From an uncultured cyanobacterium (GTDB lineage Bacteria > Cyanobacteriota > Cyanobacteriia > Cyanobacteriales > Chroococcidiopsidaceae): DNA of 14,913 nt. Below are positions 1 through 6,040 of this stretch, in pieces. A model generated the notes under the pieces. The model had not been told where the DNA came from. It was given only the letters and a program-made list of their open reading frames with translations, and searched no databases. Each line of letters begins with the position of its first letter. Within the stretch, counting starts at the first letter, position 1. The stretch spans positions 1 to 14,913 of the forward strand of contig CAMIFA010000131.1 of the NCBI GenBank assembly GCA_946221495.1. The letters are read 5' to 3'. Made by a program: the position numbers and the translations under genes.

Positions 1-71
1 TTGAAGGCTATAGACCAGATCCAACCTGCGTTCTAGCTCCCTGTCACCCCATCAGGGGAGCAGGCAAATGA
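1..71 (+). other. Possible 3' end of an upstream gene
   Basis: The frame starting at base 3 is open from the window edge to a TGA at 69-71. This TGA overlaps the ATG of the WD40 gene as ATGA, an arrangement typical of translationally coupled genes. The frame starting at base 1 instead stops at 34-36. Only about 22 codons are visible, so no family can be named and neither frame is proven to code. Confidence 0.2.
36..61 (+). promoter_or_regulatory. Ribosome binding site inside a small hairpin, WD40 gene
   Basis: AGGGGAG at 54-60 lies 7 bases before the ATG at 68 and is a strong Shine-Dalgarno sequence that supports that start. It sits in a potential hairpin: GCTCCC (36-41) pairs with GGGAGC (56-61), or alternatively CCCC (47-50) pairs with GGGG (55-58). 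Either pairing would hide the ribosome site. The downstream gene is broken, so any control here is probably relic. Confidence 0.4.
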
Positions 72-849
72 AATCCTCTACTCTCAAACCTCAGCAATTC
101 GACTTGCGCTATTCAGGAAAGCTCTCAGATTATGTAACAGCGATCGCTTGGTCGCCGCAAGGTCAAACGCTAGCTATAAGTTCAGCTAGCGGTGAAGTAA
201 TGCTGTGGCGGGATCTGCCAAATACAGATGAGGTATGGCCTCTACAATTAGCTGATGGTCACTCGCTAGACTGCCTTGCTTTCTCCAAAGATGGGCAACT
301 GCTAGCAGCTGGCGGACAAAATGGACAAGTGAAGATTTGGCGCTTGCATGATGTAAAAGCTTATAGATGTAAACCCTTGCATATCCTAGAAAATTCACCC
401 GCTTGGGTTGATAAACTTGCCTGGAGTCCTATTAGTAATCAACTAGCTTTCAGCTTAGGGCGCTATGTGCAAGTGTGGGATGCTGACACCAATCAAGTAG
501 TTGCTACGCTTAATTTCGATGCCTCCTCGGTACTAAGCCTAAATTGGCGCTCTGATGGAGAGTATCTGGCGATCGCAGGTTATCAAGGAGTAAAGACTTG
601 GTATAGTCTCAATTGGGATGATGACCCCTATCTACTGCACATACCTTCTGCAAGTTTAGCGCTAGCGCAAGCGTGGGCTTGTCCCACATCGCTTGGTCGC
701 CTGATAGCAGATACCTTGCTGCTGGCAATATGGATCGAACGATCACTGTTTTGGAGTGGAACAACCCCTGGGTGATGCGCGGCTTTGCTGGTAAGATCGG
801 CTTACCCAATCAGGCAACTGAGGTATACTGCCGCCTGTGGCTAAAATAA
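68..849 (+). pseudogene. WD40-repeat protein, frameshifted and 3'-truncated
   Basis: The product was a beta-propeller WD40 protein. Repeat endings such as VKIWRLHD, VQVWDAD and VKTWYSLNW are visible, separated by blade-start motifs like LAFSKDGQLLAAGG and LAWSPISNQLAF. The frame from ATG 68 runs through about 200 codons of good WD40 sequence, then turns to nonsense after a 26-bp insertion (668-693) and stops at 775. Skipping exactly those 26 bases rejoins LALA to WSPDSRYLAAGN, and the next blade reads on in the other frame to ITVLEW. WD40 similarity stops at about 798 (GFAGKI). The rest, to a TAA at 847-849, is the reverse of the neighbouring FAD gene. So the gene has a frameshift and has also lost its C-terminal blades. 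WD40 proteins are interaction scaffolds; the partner is unknown. Confidence 0.8.
659..693. repeat. Small palindromic dispersed repeat inserted in the WD40 gene
   Basis: GCGCTAGCGC (659-668) is a perfect palindrome. It is followed by a stem of GTGGG (673-677) and CCCAC (683-687) around a short loop. The 26 bases from 668 to 693 are the part whose removal restores the WD40 reading frame. Size, GC content and the GTGGGC-N-CCCAC core resemble the short palindromic repeats scattered through many cyanobacterial genomes. The exact ends are uncertain because flanking bases are shared. Confidence 0.6.
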
Positions 850-1311
850 CCCGTCGCGCGATCGCTGAGTGTCCATCTTGTAACCAAAAGCGGAACCGGG
901 GACGCAGCCGATCAGTCAATGGCTCAATTGAAGTAACCTTTGCTTTCACAACTCGCTCCTGCAATTGCCATCGAGCAATTACATCTAGGCAAAAATCCGT
1001 AAACAGTTGGGTACTCGGTAAATCATAGGGTGAAAATAATTCATGAGGACGCGACTCAGCAAAGCGCCGTAGTGCATAAGGGTTGAGATCGGGATGATGG
1101 ACAGCAGGTGATCTTAAATGAGGAATTTCAAAGCTGCAAATTGCTGTTGCCATTGATGCAGCTATGTTCCACTGGGATCAAATACCAGGAAACGATGGCT
1201 CAGTTGCTTACACTTTTGCAATAAATGGGTAACTAAAGTCAGAGCATGAGGACCTGCTCCCACAATAGCGATGTCAATTTGACTGGGTACGCATACGGGT
1301 GTAGCTGACAT
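743..1311 (-). pseudogene. FAD/NAD(P)-binding oxidoreductase, broken and truncated
   Basis: The N-terminus, beginning at the ATG at 1311-1309 (MSATPV), has a Rossmann dinucleotide-binding motif DIAIVGAGPHALTLV, and ILATGG appears later. Both are typical of flavoprotein monooxygenase-like enzymes (NAD_binding_9 or SidA/IucD-like). Three lesions are visible. A TAG at 1164-1162 follows FDPSGT, where a tryptophan codon TGG would fit. A one-base loss in a T run at about 1138-1134 shifts the frame between QWQQQFAA and FEIPHLRSPAVHHPD. Similarity ends at about 803 (IPQLPDWV), where the sequence passes into the opposite strand of the WD40 gene; the trailing frame stops at 743. The substrate is unknown. 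The upstream Fur/Zur-like box suggests it was once controlled by metal supply. Confidence 0.75.
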
Positions 1312-1331
1312 ACTGAAATGTAGAATATAAT

Positions 1332-1350
1332 GAGAATGATAATTATTATT
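1332..1350 (-). promoter_or_regulatory. Fur/Zur-type operator
   Basis: GAGAATGATAATTATTATT matches 16 of 19 positions of the classical Fur box GATAATGATAATCATTATC. It lies 21-39 bases upstream of the ATG of the FAD-oxidoreductase remnant, where a repressor would block transcription. Fur and Zur sites look alike in cyanobacteria, so the metal (iron or zinc) is not settled. The neighbouring Mn/Zn transporter remnant fits a metal-responsive locus. Confidence 0.6.
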
Positions 1351-1365
1351 AAAAAATAAATTCAT

Positions 1366-1730
1366 TTGTTATCAGCAGCAACTAGCTAAACCATTAGAGG
1401 AAGGTTCAAGATACCCTTGAGCGGTAACTGAATTTTAGATTTGTAAGAATAATTCTCAGTAATATGAATGATTTACAAGACTTTTAGCTTACTAGAATCT
1501 CCAAATATTAGCTTCTTAAACTATACCTATTGCTAAATCTAGAGTTTTTTGCGGCACTAATGATAAATTTAAGGTTAAGATTAAGTACAATTATTTGCAA
1601 TAAAGATTGAACAGCTTTGCTAGGCTTGCTGGAGTTGAGTCAGCACCCCCGGCGCTCAATTCCTAAAAGCTTACATCCTCTGAGCATTTAACACTAACTA
1701 CTGCACTGTATACTTTCAAGTTTGGTTTAT
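1366..1730. other. Intergenic region before the Crp-type regulator
   Basis: No convincing coding frame is seen in these 365 bases. The region is AT-rich apart from one GC-rich hairpin (1631-1663). A possible promoter for the downstream regulator is TTTAAC (1687-1692), a 16-base spacer, then TATACT (1709-1714), which would place the transcript start about 10 bases before the ATG at 1731. This promoter is a weak prediction. Confidence 0.4.
1631..1663. repeat. GC-rich hairpin, possible dispersed repeat
   Basis: GGAGTTGAG (1631-1639) and CTCAATTCC (1655-1663) form a 9-bp stem with one G-U pair, enclosing a 15-base loop containing CCCCCGG. No T run follows, so a terminator is unlikely. The GC-rich core stands out from the AT-rich surroundings and looks like a small repeat. 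Confidence 0.4.
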
Positions 1731-2318
1731 ATGGCTATTTCTGTACTTTCCTCAGCTTCACGGCTCAAAAACTGTCAGCGTACTTTTAACCGCTACGACT
1801 TGATTCCTTTACGAGCAGATATATTATGGAAAATTGAGCGAGGAGTAGTCCGCACTACAACATGGAACGAGGAGGGAAAGTTAATTACTTTAGGCTACTG
1901 GGGATCTCTTGATGTAGTAGGGCAACCTCTGTCTAGTGTCCAACCTTATCAAATAGAGTGTTTGACGAGTGTAGAAGTTAACCTCCTAGCTTCAGAGCAT
2001 TGGGATCAAGCGTTAGACGCTATTTTGCTGCATATTCAACAATCAGAGGAACTACTTAATATTGTTCGCCAAGAAGGAGTTCATCGGCGTTTACAGCAAA
2101 TGTTTATTTGGTTAGCTCATAAATTTGGGCGCACAGTTGAGCAAGGACAACTAATTGATTTACGGTTAACTCATCAAGACATTGCAGAAATAATCGGTGT
2201 GACACGAGTGACGGTAACACGGCTACTCAAAAAGTTTGAGCAACAAGGAATTATTCATCGTTCCCAGCAACACTTTATTTGCGGCACTTCCCTGATTAAG
2301 AGCCAAATGATGCTATAG
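1731..2318 (+). CDS. Crp/Fnr-family transcriptional regulator
   Basis: This is a 195-residue DNA-binding regulator of the Crp/Fnr superfamily. The N-terminal half is a short effector-type beta-barrel (WKIERGVVRTTTW, then LGYWGSLDVVGQPL). It is followed by a dimer helix and a C-terminal winged helix-turn-helix in which LTHQDIAEIIGVTRVTVTRL is the recognition unit, at about residues 145-165. The effector-binding residues of true cAMP receptors are not evident. The ATG at 1731 is chosen over an in-frame TTG at 1722, because MAISVLSS... looks like a natural start and the TTG sits close to a possible -10 box. The gene is intact, although the genes on both sides are decayed metal-related pseudogenes. 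Its target and signal cannot be told from sequence; regulation of the neighbouring metal-uptake genes is a guess from position. Confidence 0.8.
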   Translation: MAISVLSSASRLKNCQRTFNRYDLIPLRADILWKIERGVVRTTTWNEEGKLITLGYWGSLDVVGQPLSSVQPYQIECLTSVEVNLLASEHWDQALDAILLHIQQSEELLNIVRQEGVHRRLQQMFIWLAHKFGRTVEQGQLIDLRLTHQDIAEIIGVTRVTVTRLLKKFEQQGIIHRSQQHFICGTSLIKSQMML

Positions 2319-2407
2319 ATTCAGGCTTTCTATGCGGTGAGTTGAATTGTTGCAGAAATGCACAACGGCGCAAAAGTTTTTTCAAGATATTTACTTGCTC
2401 AAAAACC

Positions 2408-3022
2408 TTAACGTCGTTTTAAATATTTCAGTTGTCGTAAAATCATTGCTGAACGATTAGCAATTTCTGGTCGTGTCAGAATTCCTTGCGTGGGACTGAA
2501 TAATAGTGATAATAAAAATAGCCCAGAAACAACTAAGACAATTGACGCACCTGATGGTACATTTAAGTAATAGCTAATATACATCCCAGTTACACTGCTA
2601 AGTATGCCAACAATTGCACCATAAACCATCATTTGGTGTAACTCTTTTACTAATAAATAAGCTGTAATCCCAGGATCAATTAGTAAAGAGACGACTAAAA
2701 TAACACCTACGGCTTGCATACTGGTGATAATTGTCAAGGTAATAGCAGCTGTTAAGCCAAAATGAATGCCTTGCACTGGTAATCCGATCGCCTGAGCGCC
2801 TAAAGGATCGAAAGTGTAAAAGAGTAATTCTTTGTAAAATAGCTTTACCAAAGACAAGACAATAACTGCGATCGCGCTTGTCCGCATAACATCATTTATT
2901 GTCACTCCTAAAATATCACCAAACAAAATACTATGCAGATCCAGTTTGCTCTTTAAGAGGGTAATCAATACAATTTCCAGCGCCAAAAAACCAGAAAAAA
3001 ACAGTCCTATACTAATCACTAA
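2408..3022 (-). pseudogene. Mn/Zn-type ABC transporter permease, 5' end missing
   Basis: The sequence matches the C-terminal two-thirds of an ABC-3 family permease (ZnuB/MntB type), the membrane channel of manganese or zinc uptake systems. The family segments ELLFYTFDPLGAQAIGLPV, AVGVILVVSLL and AYLLVKELHQMM are clear, with several hydrophobic helices and a final LLFSPTQG. Only about 203 residues remain of the usual 280-290. The missing part is the first 80-90 residues. Coding similarity begins at about SIGLFFSGF, a few bases inside the TA-flanked end of the neighbouring element. A GTG at 3019-3017 is the first possible start but is probably not natural. The remaining frame has no internal stop, which suggests the break is recent. 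MntB is the closer match by eye, but MntB and ZnuB cannot be separated with certainty. Confidence 0.8.
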
Positions 3023-3024
3023 TA

Positions 3025-3177
3025 GGGCGTGTCACTAACTATTTCAGCTTTAGATGGCTCTTAATAGACTTAGAAAATGCTTTTACAGTAGCTTAATTGT
3101 GTTAGGCAATATATCCAAAAGAATATATTTTTGAGTTTGCAGATACGTACTAAAATATTCAGCTTGCAGACACGCCT
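3025..3177. repeat. MITE-like unit at the left end of the element
   Basis: Counting the flanking TA, TAGGGCGTGTC (3023-3033) and the reverse complement of 3169-3179 (TAAGGCGTGTC) agree at 10 of 11 bases. They bound a 153-bp noncoding AT-rich unit. The GCAGACACGCC end (3166-3176) is the same sequence as the right end of the large element (4790-4800). A diverged copy, GTTTGCAGATACG (3135-3147), lies about 31 bases before it. The unit could be an independent MITE, or a duplicated end of the larger element. Its right TA falls inside the TAA stop codon of the cargo gene. Confidence 0.5.
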
Positions 3178-4271
3178 TAATCTTTTGGAGGGCTTCCTGG
3201 GTTAGCGCAGTATAAAGAGTAAGGATCATTATAATCGTGATGAGTTGGTTTTACTCGTTCTGTTTGTTCTTTATTCGCCTTGTTTTCACAATATAGATCT
3301 AAATTAAGGTCAATGTAATCGTTTCCTCTTGCTCTAAATATTCCATTTTCTTCTTTGGATCTTTTAATATCGTAGGAGCATACCCAGCGAAATACTGGAT
3401 AAACATCTTTCTTCTCTTCTACTGATAACAATGGCTTTCCTGGCTTAATTTCATCGCCAGCAGCTTCGTTATAAAATCTCTTCTCTCTAGCTTTTTCCTT
3501 CATTTGTTTGATAATGGTTTCATCTTTACATACTCCCTTCATGTTTATTCTTTCTTCATTATATGATGCTGTAATCAAATCACTAAACAAGGGGTTGAGT
3601 TCTACATAGATATCTTTAGAGCCTGAGTTTCTACCATCTTTCAGGGTTTGGTATGTACAATAAAAAGGTAGCTGATTTCCTTCTCTATCCTCCTTATCTT
3701 CTACCTTTATATCACCTATAGATTCATTTTCCTCTTTCTCTGTGTTTAGCCTTTCTTGAACTTCTCCTTTAAATAAGTCACAAATTTTGCTTGAATTTAT
3801 TACTCTTTCTTCTTGAGAAGAAATACGAGGTATTATTAAAGATTCTCGAGGTTCGGGAAGAATAGTATTATCTCTTTTAATTTTGTATTGACAGGTAAAA
3901 GATAGTGCTTCATTTTTTGGATTATTATTTGTAATATTTTCATTGTTAATCGTGTCATTTTCGCTAGTTGTCCACGAAGTGTTTAGTATTATTTCATTAT
4001 TTCCTAAACGAACTTCTTTAGCATAGCTGTCACAGACTTTTGTTATGAAGGTAGAGTCCTGATCTTGAGAATCATTTATAAGTTGAAAAAACCTAACTCC
4101 CAATAAAGGTAGTAGTACGGCAGTAATGATAGTGATGATATTGGGTATGATGGGATGCCTAGATGCAAATTCAAAGATTAGAGGGTTATTTAGGACTCCT
4201 ACAATTGAATCTAATAATTGCTTTGAGTGATCAGGATTGGGGTTGTTGGGTGGAGTCGGAGGGTTAGACAT
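3177..4271 (-). CDS. Unrecognised membrane-anchored protein with four two-cysteine modules
   Basis: I do not recognise this 364-residue protein. It begins with a Pro/Asn-rich stretch and a helix, then one membrane segment at about residues 41-65 (IIPNIITIITAVLLPLLGVR). An acidic, hydrophilic C-terminal region of about 300 residues follows, probably outside the cytoplasm by the positive-inside rule. It has exactly eight cysteines, at residues 80, 127, 164, 205, 248, 298, 328 and 355. They form four modules that open with C at a spacing of 84, 84 and 80 residues and close with an aromatic-x-C motif (SFTCQY, PFYCTY, RWVCSY, SLYCAN). Disulfide-bonded repeats are likely. The gene is AT-rich, has no HIP1 site, and lies alone in the TA-flanked segment, which suggests transfer. 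The start follows a plausible GGAGTAATTC ribosome site. Function is unknown. Confidence 0.7.
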   Translation of the reverse strand: MSNPPTPPNNPNPDHSKQLLDSIVGVLNNPLIFEFASRHPIIPNIITIITAVLLPLLGVRFFQLINDSQDQDSTFITKVCDSYAKEVRLGNNEIILNTSWTTSENDTINNENITNNNPKNEALSFTCQYKIKRDNTILPEPRESLIIPRISSQEERVINSSKICDLFKGEVQERLNTEKEENESIGDIKVEDKEDREGNQLPFYCTYQTLKDGRNSGSKDIYVELNPLFSDLITASYNEERINMKGVCKDETIIKQMKEKAREKRFYNEAAGDEIKPGKPLLSVEEKKDVYPVFRWVCSYDIKRSKEENGIFRARGNDYIDLNLDLYCENKANKEQTERVKPTHHDYNDPYSLYCANPGSPPKD

Positions 4272-4790
4272 AGAATTACTCCAGGCTGGTTGATTAAGTG
4301 AATATTTTTGTTAAATTGCAATTGAATTGGAATCAGAGTCTGATAAACTGCCGATTTTGGTGAAATTATTGTTCTACGAAAAGAATTAATTTAAGAGGTT
4401 AATAGATAAATTTAAGTAGAAAGAAGGTGACTATTTAATCATTGCAGATACAATTTAAAATCGTGTTTAATTACTTTATCAAAGGCTTATGGTCTTCAGT
4501 ATTAGATAGATAGTGAATCTTTTAGTAGTAATTTTGTAATGTTGTACCGAGATAGCTATAAAATTGTAAAATTAGGACTAAAAAAAATTTACAATATAAG
4601 GAATTGTAAATTTTCTACTTAAGGCTATCTGCAATCATCGTTACCTACACAAAATCAAGCTTTTTACGATTATCTTGCACTTTTTTCCCAATATTTCGGC
4701 TTACTCATTACATTACTACTCAGAGCTACTTTGGTGTTTTACGTAAGATATCAGGTGTTTGTAATAAATTTTTACAGAATGCTAAGTTTG
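4272..4790. other. AT-rich leader region of the element
   Basis: No convincing gene lies in these roughly 520 bases upstream of the cargo gene. The region is strongly AT-rich. It contains a perfect 12-bp inverted repeat (4584-4614) and a wider pair, ATTGCAGATA (4441-4450) with TATCTGCAAT (4626-4635), enclosing it. A short frame at 4731-4976 crosses the element border and the ATPase fragment, so it is not regarded as real. Confidence 0.5.
4584..4614. repeat. Perfect AT-rich inverted repeat
   Basis: AAAATTTACAAT (4584-4595) and ATTGTAAATTTT (4603-4614) form a perfect 12-bp stem with a 7-base loop. A related AAATTGTAAAATT lies just before it at 4561-4573. It may be a protein-binding site, a weak two-way terminator, or an end-processing site of the element. 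The wider inverted pair at 4441-4450 and 4626-4635 encloses it. Confidence 0.55.
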
Positions 4791-4803
4791 CAGACACGCC
4801 CTA

Positions 4804-4918
4804 GCATTTCTCTAGCTAATTTGAGTTCAGCAAAAATATCAAAAATAATTGCTTCTGTATTTTTATCAATCCCGATAAACGGCTCATCAAAAAAGAATAA
4901 CTCTGGTATACGCACGAT
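4804..4918 (-). pseudogene. Fragment of a metal ABC transporter ATPase
   Basis: About 38 codons survive on the minus strand, reading PELFFFDEPFIGIDKNTEAI and then IFDIFAELKLARE. This is the Walker B aspartate/glutamate (FFFDEP) and D-loop region (IGIDKNTE) of an MntA/ZnuC-type ATP-binding subunit, which powers metal import. There is no Walker A or signature motif upstream: the frame meets a stop shortly above 4918. Downstream the frame runs into the TA-flanked element. It lies upstream of the permease remnant on the same strand, the normal operon order, so both are relics of one transport operon. Bases 4919-4977 show nothing recognisable. Confidence 0.75.
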
Positions 4919-4977
4919 TGTAGAGGGTTTAGCAGGAAATTACACCGCTTTTCAGCCAAAAACTGCTACCCCCTAAA

Positions 4978-5751
4978 TTAAGCAAATGTAGAAAAACCTA
5001 AATCTGGTGGGACATCTTGTAAACGCCCTTGCCCGATCGCTTGTAGTGCTTGCTTAAGAGAAATATCGCCAGTATACAGGGCGCGTCCGACAATTACACC
5101 ATTAACGCCTAGTGGTTCCAACGCTAGCAAACTCAACAAATCAGTTACAGAACTAACACCGCCAGAAGCAATTACAGGAATTGATAATTCTGCTGCAAGT
5201 TCTCTTAACGCTGCTAAATTTGGTCCTTGCAATGTACCATCGCGATGAATATCTGTATAAATAATTGCTGCAGCTCCCAATTGTTGCATTTGCACAGCTA
5301 GCGTAGTTGCTAAAACTTCTGAGGTTTCTAGCCAACCCCGTGTTGCTACTTGTCCGTTACGCGCATCAATCCCGACAACGATTCGCCCCTCAAATTCTTG
5401 ACACAAATCAGCTACTAACTGCGGGTTCTCGACAGCAATCGTGCCTAAAATTACGCGCTGCACACCTAAATATAGCAATTGAGCAACAGCAGCGCGATCG
5501 CGTAATCCCCCACCAACTTGAATCCGCACTGGTACTGTTTGGGCGATCGCCTCAATTGCCTTCAGGTTTACTACTTTGCCGCTTTTTGCACCGTCGAGGT
5601 CTACAATGTGTAACCAACTAGCTCCTTGATCTACCCATTGTTGGGCAACATCAACTGGGTTTTCATTAAAAACTTGCGATTTCTGATAATCTCCTTGATA
5701 TAACCTTACACACTGACCTGCGAGTAAATCAATTGCTGGGATAACATCCAT
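4978..5751 (-). CDS. hisA: Phosphoribosylformimino-AICAR-P isomerase (HisA)
   Basis: HisA catalyses the Amadori isomerisation of ProFAR to PRFAR, the fourth step of histidine synthesis, in the cytoplasm. The 257-residue length is normal for this TIM-barrel enzyme. The N-terminus MDVIPAIDLLAGQCVRL gives the catalytic Asp8, and VVGIDARNG gives the second catalytic Asp129. The phosphate-binding loops QVGGGLRD (about residue 78) and IASGGVSS are present. The ATG at 5751-5749 follows directly on the TAA of the DUF3593 gene, with GAGGAAAA just upstream as ribosome site, so the two are surely co-transcribed. No defect is seen. Confidence 0.97.
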   Translation of the reverse strand: MDVIPAIDLLAGQCVRLYQGDYQKSQVFNENPVDVAQQWVDQGASWLHIVDLDGAKSGKVVNLKAIEAIAQTVPVRIQVGGGLRDRAAVAQLLYLGVQRVILGTIAVENPQLVADLCQEFEGRIVVGIDARNGQVATRGWLETSEVLATTLAVQMQQLGAAAIIYTDIHRDGTLQGPNLAALRELAAELSIPVIASGGVSSVTDLLSLLALEPLGVNGVIVGRALYTGDISLKQALQAIGQGRLQDVPPDLGFSTFA

Positions 5752-6036
5752 TTAAATTTTCCTCTGCATAATTCCTTGTCTGAAACCCAGCACAATCAAA
5801 ATATTAGAAAGTGTCAAAAAAGATTCAGCACTTCCATGTAGCCAATCAACATCTGCCAAAGGCTTACCATAATGTACTTGAGCGTAAATTGCGGCTGGGA
5901 TAGTTACACCAACAAAAACCAAAGTGCCATAAAAGCCAAACAGTGCTAAACGTGGCATCTGCTTGATGCGGGAAAGAAACCACAAAGCACCCAAGTAAGG
6001 AAACAGTGAAATAACAAATAAACTTTCTTTAGACAT
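5752..6036 (-). CDS. DUF3593 family membrane protein
   Basis: This is a 94-residue membrane protein with about three hydrophobic segments: residues 5-20 (SLFVISLFPYLGALWF), 30-53, and near the C-terminus (SFLTLSNILIVLGF). The motif HGSAESFLTLSN is characteristic of DUF3593, found in cyanobacteria and in plant chloroplasts. The biochemical role is unknown. It lies 4 bases after the Ycf49 gene and abuts hisA, so the three form one operon. Pairing with Ycf49 is a common cyanobacterial arrangement, as far as I recall, and hints at a shared role in photosynthetic membranes. Confidence 0.8.
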   Translation of the reverse strand: MSKESLFVISLFPYLGALWFLSRIKQMPRLALFGFYGTLVFVGVTIPAAIYAQVHYGKPLADVDWLHGSAESFLTLSNILIVLGFRQGIMQRKI

Positions 6037-6040
6037 GGCG

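Larger units (their letters stand above)
3025..4801. mobile_element. Putative TA-flanked element with one cargo gene and no transposase
   Basis: The left end GGGCGTGTC (3025-3033) and right end GACACGCCC (4793-4801) are perfect 9-bp inverted repeats. Each is bordered by TA (3023-3024 and 4802-4803), the target duplication expected for IS630/Tc1-mariner-like or some IS5-like elements. The segment separates the remnant of a metal ABC permease from a fragment of its ATPase. It contains no transposase, no HIP1 octamer, and one gene on the minus strand. Parts of both transporter genes are missing, so this is not a simple clean insertion. A deletion or recombination between related elements must also have happened. 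Confidence 0.55.

Noticed and set aside
837..1028. Plus-strand frame antisense to the FAD gene
   Set aside because: The minus strand carries clear flavoprotein motifs; the plus frame shows no similarity.
1398..1416. tRNA-like T-loop GGTTCAAGATACC
   Set aside because: No matching acceptor, D or anticodon arms could be placed around it.
4731..4976. Plus-strand reading frame of 81 codons
   Set aside because: It crosses the right end of the TA-flanked element and runs antisense to the ATPase fragment, which has clear Walker B similarity. It resembles no protein.
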